DNA of 64,000 nucleotides, from assembly GCF_014495685.1 (NCBI RefSeq), contig NZ_JACTVI010000036.1, positions 1 to 64,000 of the forward strand, read 5' to 3'. The DNA is from Streptomyces sp. TRM68367. GTDB lineage: Bacteria > Actinomycetota > Actinomycetes > Streptomycetales > Streptomycetaceae. Shown one piece after another: positions 50,182 through 59,306 of this stretch; position 1 is the stretch's first letter; each line of letters begins with the position of its first letter. The position numbers were made by a program, and so were the translations under genes. Below the pieces are notes generated by a model. That model saw nothing but the letters and a program-made list of their open reading frames with translations, was not told where the DNA came from and searched no databases.

Positions 50182-50202
50182 GGCCTGCCGAAAAGGCAGG
50201 CC
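50182..50202 (+). terminator. Short hairpin between GntR and kinase
   Basis: GGCCTGCC (50182-50189) and GGCAGGCC (50195-50202) pair around GAAAA. It may attenuate transcription into the kinase or terminate the regulator message; there is no T-run. Confidence 0.45.
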
Positions 50203-50223
50203 CATACGAAAGAAGAGCCGCTC

Positions 50224-51633
50224 ATGCTCCCAACCACGACCTTCCCCCACCTGGACGAGGTGCCGCCCGTGCGTCCGGTTACCGCCCGGGAAGTGGCTGC
50301 CACGATCGCCGGAGGCCCCCGCCTCGTCGTCCTCGACGACGACCCGACCGGTACGCAGACCGTCGCCGGGGTGCCCGTCCTGACCCGATGGTCGATCGAC
50401 GACCTGCGGTGGGCGCTGCGGCAGGACAGCCCTGCGTTCTTCGTCCTGACCAACACGCGCAGCCTCGCGCCGGGGGACGCCGCCCGGCGTAACCGCGGGG
50501 TCGTGCGCGCTCTGGGCGAGGCATCGGCGGCGGAGGGCGTCGGCTATGTCCTGGCCAGCCGCAGCGACTCCACGCTGCGCGGCCACTTCCCGCTGGAGAC
50601 GGACGTCCTGGCGGAGGAGACACCCGTCGACGGTGTCGTCCTGGTGCCCGCGTACATCGAGGCCGGGCGGCTGACCGCCGGCTCCGTGCACTGGATGCGG
50701 ACCGCGGACGGTTCCATGCTTCCCGTGGGACAGAGCGAGTTCGCCAAGGACGCCACGTTCGCCTACGTCAACTCCGGCCTCCCGGAATGGATCGAGGAGA
50801 AGACCCGTGGGCGGATTGCCGCCGGTGACGTCCTGCGGATCACCCTGGAGGACCTGCGCGTCCGCGGGCCGGAGCACGTCGCCCGCCTGCTCGGCTCGCT
50901 GCGCGACGGACGCACGGCGGTCGCGGACGCCCTTTGCGACGACGACCTGCGGGCGCTGGCCCTGGGCGCGGCCGGGGCGGAGGCCCGGGGCGCACGGCTG
51001 CTGTACCGCTGCGGCCCCTCCTTCGTACGGGCCCGGGCCGGGCAGTCCGCGAAGCCGCCGCTGACGGCTGTGGAGCTGGGCCGGCCTGAGGGCGGCACGA
51101 CACACGGACTGATCGCCGTCGGCTCCCATGTCGGGCTGACCACCCGGCAGTTGGACCGGCTGCGGGAGCGCGGCGGCATCACCGAGTACGAACTCGACGT
51201 GCACGCGCTGCTCGACGCCGGACAGCGCCCCGCGCACATCGCCGAGGTGGCGCGAGCCGCCGCCGACGCGCTGGCCACGAGCGATGTCGTTGTACGCACC
51301 TCGCGCACGGTGGTCACCGGCGCCGACGCCGCCGACTCGCTCGCCATCGCGCGCAGCGTCTCCACAGCGCTCGTCGACGCCGTACGGACGGTCGCCGCCG
51401 CCCGCCGGCCGGCCTTCGTCATCGCCAAGGGCGGCATCACCTCCAGTGACATCGCGACCGAGGGCCTGGAGATTCGCCGGGCCTGGGCGCGGGGCACCCT
51501 GCTGCCCGGCATCGTCTCGCTGTGGGAGGCCGAGTCCGGCCCGAGCGCCGGCATCCCGTACGTCGTGTTCGCCGGGAACGTCGGGGACGACGACGCCCTC
51601 GGCGACGCGCTCGACCTGCTCAGGAGCCGTTGA
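50224..51633 (+). CDS. Four-carbon acid sugar kinase (DUF1537/OtnK family)
   Basis: A 469-residue kinase. The N-terminal substrate domain has the signature LVVLDDDPTGTQTVAGVPV (35-53) and FFVLTNTRSL. The C-terminal nucleotide-binding domain contains LIAVGSHVGLTTRQL, FVIAKGGITSSDIA and IVSLWEAESGPSAGIPYVVF. Family members phosphorylate 3- or 2-keto-tetronates in D-erythronate, D-threonate or L-threonate catabolism. It precedes a 3-hydroxyacid dehydrogenase and a GntP permease, and is flanked by two GntR regulators. The exact stereoisomer cannot be told. Confidence 0.88.
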   Translation: MLPTTTFPHLDEVPPVRPVTAREVAATIAGGPRLVVLDDDPTGTQTVAGVPVLTRWSIDDLRWALRQDSPAFFVLTNTRSLAPGDAARRNRGVVRALGEASAAEGVGYVLASRSDSTLRGHFPLETDVLAEETPVDGVVLVPAYIEAGRLTAGSVHWMRTADGSMLPVGQSEFAKDATFAYVNSGLPEWIEEKTRGRIAAGDVLRITLEDLRVRGPEHVARLLGSLRDGRTAVADALCDDDLRALALGAAGAEARGARLLYRCGPSFVRARAGQSAKPPLTAVELGRPEGGTTHGLIAVGSHVGLTTRQLDRLRERGGITEYELDVHALLDAGQRPAHIAEVARAAADALATSDVVVRTSRTVVTGADAADSLAIARSVSTALVDAVRTVAAARRPAFVIAKGGITSSDIATEGLEIRRAWARGTLLPGIVSLWEAESGPSAGIPYVVFAGNVGDDDALGDALDLLRSR

Positions 51634-51992
51634 TGCTGATGCGCCGGATGCTGCGCATTCCCCGACAACCGGCAGCGCGTGATGGGCCCCGCGGCGAACG
51701 CGACAGGGCTCGGTAGGCCGGCGGCCGCGGGAGGGGCGGTGGTCTCCTCCTGCCCGTCGGACCCCCAACCCGACCCCGACCCCGACCCGCTCCCGGCCCG
51801 GACCCTGATCCCGGCCTGGCCCCGACGCCGATCCCGGCCCGCTGCCGGCCTGGCCCCCGACCCCGGCCTGTGTACCGATCCCGGCCGGACCCGATCACTA
51901 CCCGGGAACGAGGCGCCCCTCGGATCGCCTGTACCGACCCGACCACCCGCACAGGTCACCGCTCCCCCCTTCCCCTTCCCAAGGACCCCCGC
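51634..51992. other. C-rich noncoding spacer with degenerate repeats
   Basis: About 360 bp between kinase and dehydrogenase. Its middle (51765-51900) is a run of degenerate CCGACC / CCGATCCCGGCC units on the plus strand. No gene, hairpin terminator or promoter is convincing. The dehydrogenase start at 51993 has AAGGA 7 nt upstream. Confidence 0.4.
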
Positions 51993-52898
51993 ATGTCTGA
52001 TTCCCCCCGCACGGCCGTGATCGGCCTCGGCGCGATGGGCCTACCGATGGCCCGGCATCTCGCCAAGGCGTTTCCCGTGACCGTGTTCGACATCGCCGCC
52101 GAACCGCGAGCCCTCGTCGCCGCCGACGGGGCCGCCGAAGCGGCGACCCCGGCCGAGGCCGCGCGCCACGCGCAGGTCGTGCTGCTCGCCGTGCGCGATC
52201 AGGCGCAGGTCGACAGTGCCCTGTTCGGTGAGCACGGAGCCGCCGCTGCCATGCGTGCCGGGACAGTCGTCGTACTCACCAGCACGGTCGGCCCGGAGGC
52301 CGCCCGGCTGACCGCCGCCCGGCTCGCCAAGCTCGGCCTGCTGCTCGTCGACGCCCCCGTGAGCGGCGGCCCGACCCGGGCCGGCAACGGTGACCTGCTG
52401 ATAGTCGTCGGCGCGGAGAAATCCGCGCTGGACCTGGCCCGGCCGGTCCTGGACCGGCTCGCCTCGACGCTGACCGTCATCGGCGACAAGCCCGGCGACG
52501 GGCAGGCCCTGAAGGCCGTCAACCAGCTGCTCGCCGGTGTGCACATCGCGGCTGCCGCCGAGGCCGTGGCGCTCGCCCGCGGCCTCGGTCTCGACCCGGG
52601 GACCGTCATCGACAGCCTCAGCCAGGGCGCCGCCGGATCGTTCATGTTCGCCGACCGCGGACCGCGGATGGCCCAGGCGTACAGCGACGAGGCGGACGCC
52701 GTGGAGGTCCGCTCCCGGCTGGACATCTTCGTCAAGGACATGGGGATCGTCACCGGCATCGCCAAGCAGGCCCATGTCCCCCTTCCGCTGGCCTCTGCCG
52801 CCGAGCAGCTGTACCTGCTCGGCGAGCGCGCTGGGCTGGCCGCACGCGACGACTCAAGCATCGTGACCGTACTCTCCCCGAAGGAGGCCAGCAGATGA
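51993..52898 (+). CDS. 3-hydroxyisobutyrate dehydrogenase-family protein (LtnD-like)
   Basis: A 301-residue NAD-dependent beta-hydroxyacid dehydrogenase. The Rossmann loop is AVIGLGAMGLPMARHL (8-23), the substrate motif is DAPVSGGPTRAGNG, and the catalytic Lys is in ALKAVNQLL. LtnD-type members oxidise L-threonate or D-erythronate to the 2-keto acid that the OtnK kinase then phosphorylates, matching the neighbour. It overlaps the permease start by ATGA. Confidence 0.88.
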   Translation: MSDSPRTAVIGLGAMGLPMARHLAKAFPVTVFDIAAEPRALVAADGAAEAATPAEAARHAQVVLLAVRDQAQVDSALFGEHGAAAAMRAGTVVVLTSTVGPEAARLTAARLAKLGLLLVDAPVSGGPTRAGNGDLLIVVGAEKSALDLARPVLDRLASTLTVIGDKPGDGQALKAVNQLLAGVHIAAAAEAVALARGLGLDPGTVIDSLSQGAAGSFMFADRGPRMAQAYSDEADAVEVRSRLDIFVKDMGIVTGIAKQAHVPLPLASAAEQLYLLGERAGLAARDDSSIVTVLSPKEASR

Positions 52899-54349
52899 GC
52901 GCCACAACACTGCTTCTGATCGCGGCGGGCGGTATCGCCCTGCTGCTGCTGATGGTGATCAAGTTCAAGGTCCAGCCGTTCATCGCCCTGCTCATGGTGA
53001 GCATGGGCGTGGCGCTGGCCGCGGGCATCCCCGGCGGAGAGCTGGTGGCCACCATCCAGGAGGGCATGGGCCTGACCCTGGGCTACATCGCCATCATCAT
53101 CGCGCTGGGCGCCATGGTCGGCCGTATGATCGAAATCTCCGGCGGCGCCCAGGCGTTCGCCCACTCGCTGATCGACAGATTCGGTGAGCGCCGCACCCCG
53201 CTGGCGCTGACCGTGGCCGGGTTCGTTCTCGGCATCCCGATCTTCTTCGACGTCGGTCTGATCATTCTCATGCCGATCGTCCTCGGAGTCGCCCGTGTCT
53301 CCCGCAAGCCGATTCTGACGTACGCCCTGCCGCTGGGCGGGGCGATGCTCGCGGTGCACGCCCTGCTGCCCCCGCACCCGGGGCAGGTGGCGCTGGCCGG
53401 CCTCATCGGCGCTGACCAGGGCATGGTCCTGCTCTTCGGCATCCCGATCACCGCGGTGGTGTCCGTGATCGGGTTCCTGCTCGCCCGGCGCATGACCCGC
53501 CGGGAGTACCCGATCGACCCCGAGCTGTACGAGAGGGTCTATGGCGAGGACTCGCAGGGCGACGCGCAGGGAACCGGCGGCGGCTCCGTCCCGGCGGACA
53601 GTGACGGCGCAGGGAACGGCGGTGGCGGCGCCACCCTTCTGGCCCCGGTGACCACCGCGACGAAGCAGGCGGAGCGGCCGCCGTCCTTCGGGATGATCCT
53701 CTCTCTGGTCCTCACGCCCATCGTGCTCATCATGCTCGGCACGGTCGCCACGAACACCATGGCCGAGGGCTCGCCGGTACGCACGGTCCTCGGCGTGCTC
53801 GGCGCCCCGATGGTCGCCCTGCTCATCGCCGTGGTCCTCTGCGCCTACCTGCTGGGCGCCCGCCGCGGATGGTCCGCCTCCCACATCGAAGAGGTCCTCA
53901 GCTCCGCACTGCCGCCCGTGGCCCTGGTCGTCCTGGTCTCCGGCGCCGGCGGCATCTTCGGAAAGGTGCTCGTCAAGACCGGTATCGGCGACGCGGTCTC
54001 CAATGTGCTCCAGTCCACCGGTCTGCCCCTGCTCGCCCTGGGCTTCCTGATGACGCTCGTGCTGCGGGCCGCTCAGGGTTCGGCCACGGTCGCGCTGGTC
54101 ACCGTCGGCGGTCTCCTCGCGCCGATGCTGAAGGAACTGGACCTGTCCTCGCCCCAGCTGGCGCTGACAGCCCTCGCCATGGGCGGTGGTTCGCTCGCCC
54201 TGTCCCACATCAACGACTCGGGCTTCTGGATCTTCACGAAGCTGGTCGGCATCAACGTGAGCACCGCCCTGCGCACCTGGACGGTCCTGACGACCGCGAT
54301 GGGCGTGTCCGCCTTCCTGCTGGCGTGGGCCCTCTGGCCCGTCGTCTAG
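52895..54349 (+). CDS. GntP-family gluconate/tetronate permease
   Basis: A 484-residue proton symporter with 12-14 membrane segments. Family hallmarks are the start LLLMVIKFKVQPFIALLMVS and LPPHPGQVALAGLIGADQG, plus HINDSGFWIFTKLVG near the end. A Gly/Asp-rich cytoplasmic loop (YGEDSQGDAQGTGGGSVPAD) separates the halves. It is translationally coupled to the dehydrogenase. It probably imports the four-carbon sugar acid used by this locus. Confidence 0.92.
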   Translation: MSATTLLLIAAGGIALLLLMVIKFKVQPFIALLMVSMGVALAAGIPGGELVATIQEGMGLTLGYIAIIIALGAMVGRMIEISGGAQAFAHSLIDRFGERRTPLALTVAGFVLGIPIFFDVGLIILMPIVLGVARVSRKPILTYALPLGGAMLAVHALLPPHPGQVALAGLIGADQGMVLLFGIPITAVVSVIGFLLARRMTRREYPIDPELYERVYGEDSQGDAQGTGGGSVPADSDGAGNGGGGATLLAPVTTATKQAERPPSFGMILSLVLTPIVLIMLGTVATNTMAEGSPVRTVLGVLGAPMVALLIAVVLCAYLLGARRGWSASHIEEVLSSALPPVALVVLVSGAGGIFGKVLVKTGIGDAVSNVLQSTGLPLLALGFLMTLVLRAAQGSATVALVTVGGLLAPMLKELDLSSPQLALTALAMGGGSLALSHINDSGFWIFTKLVGINVSTALRTWTVLTTAMGVSAFLLAWALWPVV

Positions 54350-54382
54350 CCACTGGGGGCCGTCGGCCCCACCGCCCCCGGT

Positions 54383-54410
54383 CCCCGGCGCCGCCCTCCC
54401 GGCGCCGGGG
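54383..54410 (+). terminator. Terminator after the permease
   Basis: CCCCGGCGCCG (54383-54393) and CGGCGCCGGGG (54400-54410) form a perfect 11-bp stem with a 6-nt loop, 34 bp past the permease stop. Confidence 0.7.
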
Positions 54411-54492
54411 CCCGGCCGGTCACGAGATCAGCGACTGACGTCCGATGCCCCCGTTGCGCCACCTGCCGGATCCACGGGCAGTCCTCGCGCAG

Positions 54493-54535
54493 CCAACGGC
54501 AGTCGCCTCGCGATCGCGGAGGCGACTGCCGTTGG
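54493..54535. terminator. Long perfect hairpin after the second GntR gene
   Basis: CCAACGGCAGTCGCCTC (54493-54509) pairs base-for-base with 54519-54535. The loop GCGATCGCG is itself self-complementary. It is 9 bp beyond the stop of the minus-strand GntR gene and, with the stem at 54383, separates two converging transcripts. Confidence 0.75.
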
Positions 54536-54543
54536 CGGTGGCG

Positions 54544-55278
54544 TCAGGAGGAGTGGGGCTCCTGCGGCTTCGGCGGTGTCTGCTGGTGGCCGATGACGTG
54601 GGTGCGCAGGTCGTCCGCGGTCTGTGCCATATGGGCGTCCATTGCGCGGCGTGCCTGCTCCGGGTCCCCGGATTCGAGGGCCTCCAGGATGAGGGCGTGA
54701 TGAGCAATGGCGTTCTCCCGAATCTGCGGGATCGCCGACGTCTCGCGGCGGCCCTCGATCAGCAGCCGTCCGAAGGGTTCGAAGAGCAGCGGGACGAAGG
54801 CGTTGCCGGTGGACCGCATCACCGTGTCGTGGAAGGCGATGTCGGCTTCGACGAACATGTCGGTGTCCTGCGCTGCGGCGGCCTTGCGCATGTCGTCCAA
54901 CAGGCCGCGGAGTTCTTGATGGTCGTCCTTGGTGCTGCGGGCGGCGGCGAGTTCGACCGCGCCGATCTCGATCAGTCGTCGGGCCTCGATGAGCCGTTCG
55001 GAGATCGTGCCGCGCGAGCGAGGGGTGGCGGCCGCGGCCCGAACCATCGGTTCGAGCGCCGTCCAGCGGTCGGGCGGGTTGACGTAGGTGCCCCGGCCAC
55101 GGTGGATGCGGACCACGTTCTGCGATCGCAGTACCTTCACCGCTTCCCGGACAGTGAGCCGGCTGGCCCCGTACTGCTCGGCCAGCTCGCCCTCCGGCGG
55201 CACCATGCTGCCGGGCGGGTACACCCCATCGATGATCGCGTTGAGCAGTCGCTCGGCGACCTCGTCGGACAGGGACAT
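54544..55278 (-). CDS. GntR/FCD-family regulator, full-length paralogue
   Basis: A 244-residue regulator. The winged helix occupies residues 1-70 (VAERLLNAIIDGVYPPGSMV, ASRLTVREAVKVLRSQNVV, GRGTYV). The FCD effector domain includes ERLIEARRLIEIGAVELAAA, the metal/ligand motif EADIAFHDTV and NAIAHHALILEAL. It is nearly identical in its DNA-binding part to the shortened paralogue at 49578. The ATG at 55278 has AAAGGAG 6 nt upstream. A palindrome related to the other GntR operator lies 25-42 bp upstream. Confidence 0.92.
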   Translation of the reverse strand: MSLSDEVAERLLNAIIDGVYPPGSMVPPEGELAEQYGASRLTVREAVKVLRSQNVVRIHRGRGTYVNPPDRWTALEPMVRAAAATPRSRGTISERLIEARRLIEIGAVELAAARSTKDDHQELRGLLDDMRKAAAAQDTDMFVEADIAFHDTVMRSTGNAFVPLLFEPFGRLLIEGRRETSAIPQIRENAIAHHALILEALESGDPEQARRAMDAHMAQTADDLRTHVIGHQQTPPKPQEPHSS

Positions 55279-55302
55279 CGACCACTCCTTTGTCGCCCTC
55301 AT

Positions 55303-55320
55303 GGGTCAGACGTCAGATGT
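55303..55320. promoter_or_regulatory. Operator of the second GntR gene
   Basis: Read toward the gene, the site is ACATCTGACGTCTGACCC. It matches ACATCAGAGGTCTGATGT, the site of the first GntR gene, at 13 of 18 positions, including ACATC and GTCTGA. It supports auto- and cross-regulation. Confidence 0.55.
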
Positions 55321-55339
55321 TACCGGGACTCTTGCAGAA

Positions 55340-55363
55340 AGCCCCGGCGTTCACGCCGGGGCT
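55340..55363. repeat. Perfect short hairpin, possible IS200/IS605 end
   Basis: AGCCCCGGCG-TTCA-CGCCGGGGCT is a 10-bp perfect stem with a 4-nt loop, followed by GAATGCATC. Hairpins of this form mark the ends of IS200/IS605 elements and the 3' part of their guide RNA. No transposase or TnpB is adjacent, so this is at most a solo end. Confidence 0.35.
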
Positions 55364-55817
55364 GAATGCATCTCAAGGCTGCTCTGACGTGCACGTTAGA
55401 GCGGAGGGGTTATCCCCGCCGTGCCCCACCGGCAGAAGCCCGCGTCGTGGACGTGCGTGGGGTTTCGCGAGGTTGCGCTGAGCAGCAGGTCAAGGGACCC
55501 TGCCTGGATCCCGATCAACTGGGTCTGGGAGACCAATTCGAAGCGCCGCCCACAGCCGTCAACGATTGACCTTGGCGACCTCCGAGGACGCCGTCTGCTG
55601 CGGCGCGCTGCTCCCCGACAGGGGCACTTCGTAGACCAGGGACAGGATGCCTGTGTCGGGATCGCGGTCGGCATCCCCGCGCGAGCACGCGTCAGCATGC
55701 CCTCGCCCGCCGCGGCACTGTCACCCACGCGACGGGAGATCCCGCTGTCCCGTCGCACCCCGACCGGGCGCGGAGCGGTGCGTCGGTCCCGACGCACCGC
55801 TCAGAGCGGATCCCGGC
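55364..55817. other. Intergenic region without a recognised gene
   Basis: About 450 bp between the solo hairpin and the 3' end of the S8 peptidase. Open frames occur on both strands but none shows a conserved start, ribosome site or known family. It may hold decayed insertion-sequence DNA. Confidence 0.3.
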
Positions 55818-58800
55818 TCAGCGGAACCGGGTCCGCACGGTGTCACGTGCCGTCTCGGTGCCGTGTTCCATGAGGCGTACGACGATCGTCCGGTGGCCGT
55901 TGCCGTAGGAGGACGTGGTGAGCGGGAACGACCAGTCGTCCAGGCCGTCGGCGGGCTGCCAGGCCTCCGCGTCCACGGGGGAGTTGCGGTTCACGACCTG
56001 CCATTCGACCCGGGCGTCCGGCGTGACGCGGAACGTCGTGGTGGCGACGTCCGAGGGCGTGCCGTCCCTTACCGCGCGGGCGTACAGCACATGCTCGCCC
56101 ACGGCGAGCCGGCCGGCCTCGGCCTGCCAGGTGCCGCTCTCCTCGTCGAGCTGCGCGGAGACAGGCGAGGCGAACGCCTCGTCGTCCACCGACAGTTGCA
56201 CCCGCCCCGTCTCCGGCCGGCCGCCGACGCCCTCCGGGTCGGTACCGAGGTCGGGGAAGGCGTACTGGCCGCCGGCGACGACGGTCTCGCCCTCGACGGC
56301 GTTCGCACCGTCAGCGGGCTCGGCGATCGTGACGCCGAACTCGAGTCCGGTCGGCGGCAGCGGCGCCGGGTCGATCGACAGCCGCGAGGCATGGCCGTCC
56401 TCGTAGCCCAGAACGGCCAACGCGGTGGTATCGGAGAGCAGTTGCACGGTCAGCTGCTCTCCGGTGAAGGCGTGCCGGGCGGTGTCGAACTCGATGGTGA
56501 ATCTGGTCCAGCCGCCGGTGACCGGCTGGGTGGTGGCCTTGCCGCGTCCGATCTCCCGGTCCGTCGCAAGAAGTACGACAGTGGGGGTCACCAGCGCGGC
56601 CGGCGCGCGGGTACGGACATACAGCTCGGCCCGTACCTCCGAGCCGGAGGCGAGCGGCTCATCCAGGGTGTCGGTCGCGGGATGGGCGGCGGTCGGCAGA
56701 TACGGCGCCGCGGACGACAGGGTGTCGCCGACGGTGCAGCCGTCCGCGTCGTCGTCGCGGTCGGTGCGGTCCATCGTCCGTTCGCCCGAGCAGTCCGGGC
56801 CCTGGTGCAGGTAGTAACTGAAGGCCTGTGCGGAGTACGGGCCTTGGGCCTCCTGCCGGTTCTGTGCGTCCTGCTCGTCCTGGCTGTGCTGCTGGGCCGC
56901 GAGCGTCTCGCGCAGTACAGCCAGCGAGCCGTCCAGTGACGCCACGTCGTCCAGCCCGGCCGACACCCCGGTGGGCAGCGACGCCTGGTCCTCGGTGCCG
57001 TCGCCGTCCCGGTCGTAGCCGCCCCAGAGGGTGTCCCGGATGGCACGGTCGGCGGCGAAGAAGTCGTCCTCGACGGGCCGTTCTGGCAGCAGCGCCCGAC
57101 CGAGCAGCACGTCCACCGCCCTCCTCGCAGTCTCCGGCGTGGCGGCTCCGTACCCCTCGAAGAGGACGTTGCCGGCCGAGTACGGCGAGGCCAGCGGCCA
57201 GCTCGCGGAGGGCAGGTTGTCCTCGCCGAGCGGGAAGGCGTCCTTCAGGACCGCCTCGCGCAGCTCGCCCCGGGTGAGCCTGCCGTCCTCCAGGTACACG
57301 CTCTCGGGGACCGCCGAGCCCTCCGCGACCACCTGGCTGCCCTTCTGCCCTGCCCGCGGGTCGCCGATCGCGTCGCGGACCCGTTGCAGGGTCGTACCGA
57401 AGACACCTGCCGTGTAGGGAGTCGCCGCGGAGGTCCCGCTGAACTGGTCCTGGCACTGCACTCCGGTGTGGCAGGCGGACGGCAGGCTGCCGATGCCCCA
57501 CGACGACAGGTGCACGGGGATCCCGTCACCGACGACGGCACGCTGGTCGTCGCGGCGCAGCGCGCCGACGGTGATGTTCCAGTCGGGTCCCGTCTGGTCG
57601 GAGTGCCAGGTGCTGACGGGGACGTCGAAGGCGTTGCCGACACCGTTTCCGGCGGCGAACAGCACCGTCTGGCCGCGTTCGACGGCCTCCTTGGTCACCT
57701 CCTCGCCGCTGAGCACCGGGCCGACCGGAGCGCCGCCTATGTAGCCGAAGGAGTGGGAAGTGATATCGATCCAGGGGTACTTGGTGGCGACGGTCTCGTC
57801 GAGTCCCTCGACCATGACGAGCAGGCAGGTCGGACAGTAGCCGTACCGGTTGCCGGCCGCGACCGAGGCGGAGCCGGTGCCGTGGCCGTGGTCGTCGAGG
57901 ACCGGGTGGTCGCCGTCCACGCTCGACGAGTAAGCACCGATGATCTTCGTCCCGGGGATCCAGTGCAGCGTGCCCTCCGGGATCCGGTCACTGGTCCACA
58001 AGTCCTTGTCCTCGTCAGGCAGATAGCCCTTGCCGAGGGTGACGGGGACGGCGGGCGCGGAGGCGGGATAGCCGGGGATGTACTCCGAGGGGTGGCGGGT
58101 GAAGTTCTTCGTCAGCGCCAGGACGTCGGGGTCCGGGTAGGTGCGGGCGGAGAACTCCAGGTGGTACGGGTTGACACCGGTGTCGGCGATGCCGATGACC
58201 GTGACCGGCGGCCCGGTGGCGAGCCGGTCGGAGCTGCCCACCAGCACGGAGGTGGTCTCGCGGCGCTCCAGGCCGCCTGCGTCGGTCGCCTTCAGGGTGA
58301 CCAGATGCCGTCCATCGGGGAGTTGGGGGGTGATCGTGGTGCCCGTACCGTCGTCGAAGAGCCCGTCGGCGTCGAGGTCCCAGGCCGCTTCGACGGGGTC
58401 GATGCCGCCGGTGACCGTGCCGCTGAGCCGCTGCTCGGCACCGGTCTCGAACTCGTACGGGCCTCCGGCCTTCACCTCCGGCCGCGGATCGGAGGGGCGC
58501 TGGGTGGCGACCACCCGCGCCGTCACCTCGTCGGCCACGGTGGCCCACTTGACCGCGACGACCTTCCAGGTGCCCGCGCGAGGGGAGGCGACCGAGGTCC
58601 GCTCCGGGTGGTCGCCCGACTCCGACCTCGCGATGACCTCGCCGGACGGGTCGGTGACCCGCAGGTCGTAGTCCTGGGCCGTCGTCGTCCAGGACAGCGT
58701 GACGTCCAGAGAGCGAACCCCGGATGGGACGTCGAAGGGGAACTCCACGGCCTGGCCGGTGGGGGAGACGCCCGGCGTCGGGTCCGCCTTGGTCTCGTTG

Positions 58801-59306
58801 AGCAGTTCGTCCGTGGTCTCTTCGGCCACGACGACCTTGACGGTGTCGCTGGTGCTACCGCCTGCGGCGTCGGTGACGGTGAGCCGCGCCTCGTACGTGC
58901 CCGCCGCCAGCCCCGTGGTGTCGAACGAGGTGCTCGCCGAGTCGGCGCCGGTGAACTTGCCGTGCTCGGCGGTCCAGGCCCAGGTGTAGGGCGCGGTGCC
59001 GCCGTAGGCGCTGCCGAGCAGCACGGCCTTCTCGCCCACGGCGACGAAGGAGCTGTCGCCCGCGTCGGCGTGCAGCGGAGCGGGGTCGGCCGGTGCGGAC
59101 GGGGCTCCCGTGCGCGCCCTACCGGTCACGTCGACTGTGCCGCTGACCGGTTGTTTCACCGTGCCGTCGACGACCTGCTGACCGCCGACCGTGGTGACGG
59201 CGACATCGGATCCGTCCGCCGCGGCAGCAGCTGCGACCGGGAGGAGTGATGCGGCCAGCACGAGCGAGGTCGTGGCGGCGAGTCGTCCGAACCATGTGCG
59301 CGTCAT
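55818..59306 (-). CDS. Secreted S8 (subtilisin-type) serine peptidase, multidomain
   Basis: A 1162-residue exported protease. A signal peptide (LAATTSLVLAASLLPVAAAA) is followed by a PKD-like domain (about 80-160), a pre-peptidase C-terminal-type beta domain (about 175-265, YDLRVTDPSGEVIARS) and a second PKD-like part. The catalytic domain has Asp375 (IADTG), His475 (GHGT), Asn of FAAGNG and Ser626 (SGTSAATP). A long C-terminal region of beta domains follows. Its ATG at 59306 overlaps the stop of the upstream M14 peptidase (ATGA), so both are co-translated and co-secreted, presumably acting on the same protein substrates. Confidence 0.9.
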   Translation of the reverse strand: MTRTWFGRLAATTSLVLAASLLPVAAAAAADGSDVAVTTVGGQQVVDGTVKQPVSGTVDVTGRARTGAPSAPADPAPLHADAGDSSFVAVGEKAVLLGSAYGGTAPYTWAWTAEHGKFTGADSASTSFDTTGLAAGTYEARLTVTDAAGGSTSDTVKVVVAEETTDELLNETKADPTPGVSPTGQAVEFPFDVPSGVRSLDVTLSWTTTAQDYDLRVTDPSGEVIARSESGDHPERTSVASPRAGTWKVVAVKWATVADEVTARVVATQRPSDPRPEVKAGGPYEFETGAEQRLSGTVTGGIDPVEAAWDLDADGLFDDGTGTTITPQLPDGRHLVTLKATDAGGLERRETTSVLVGSSDRLATGPPVTVIGIADTGVNPYHLEFSARTYPDPDVLALTKNFTRHPSEYIPGYPASAPAVPVTLGKGYLPDEDKDLWTSDRIPEGTLHWIPGTKIIGAYSSSVDGDHPVLDDHGHGTGSASVAAGNRYGYCPTCLLVMVEGLDETVATKYPWIDITSHSFGYIGGAPVGPVLSGEEVTKEAVERGQTVLFAAGNGVGNAFDVPVSTWHSDQTGPDWNITVGALRRDDQRAVVGDGIPVHLSSWGIGSLPSACHTGVQCQDQFSGTSAATPYTAGVFGTTLQRVRDAIGDPRAGQKGSQVVAEGSAVPESVYLEDGRLTRGELREAVLKDAFPLGEDNLPSASWPLASPYSAGNVLFEGYGAATPETARRAVDVLLGRALLPERPVEDDFFAADRAIRDTLWGGYDRDGDGTEDQASLPTGVSAGLDDVASLDGSLAVLRETLAAQQHSQDEQDAQNRQEAQGPYSAQAFSYYLHQGPDCSGERTMDRTDRDDDADGCTVGDTLSSAAPYLPTAAHPATDTLDEPLASGSEVRAELYVRTRAPAALVTPTVVLLATDREIGRGKATTQPVTGGWTRFTIEFDTARHAFTGEQLTVQLLSDTTALAVLGYEDGHASRLSIDPAPLPPTGLEFGVTIAEPADGANAVEGETVVAGGQYAFPDLGTDPEGVGGRPETGRVQLSVDDEAFASPVSAQLDEESGTWQAEAGRLAVGEHVLYARAVRDGTPSDVATTTFRVTPDARVEWQVVNRNSPVDAEAWQPADGLDDWSFPLTTSSYGNGHRTIVVRLMEHGTETARDTVRTRFR

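Noticed and set aside
51765..51900. Degenerate CCGATCCCGGCC tract as a structured repeat or regulator array
   Set aside because: Units vary in length and sequence, without symmetry or constant spacing; more likely simple low-complexity drift.
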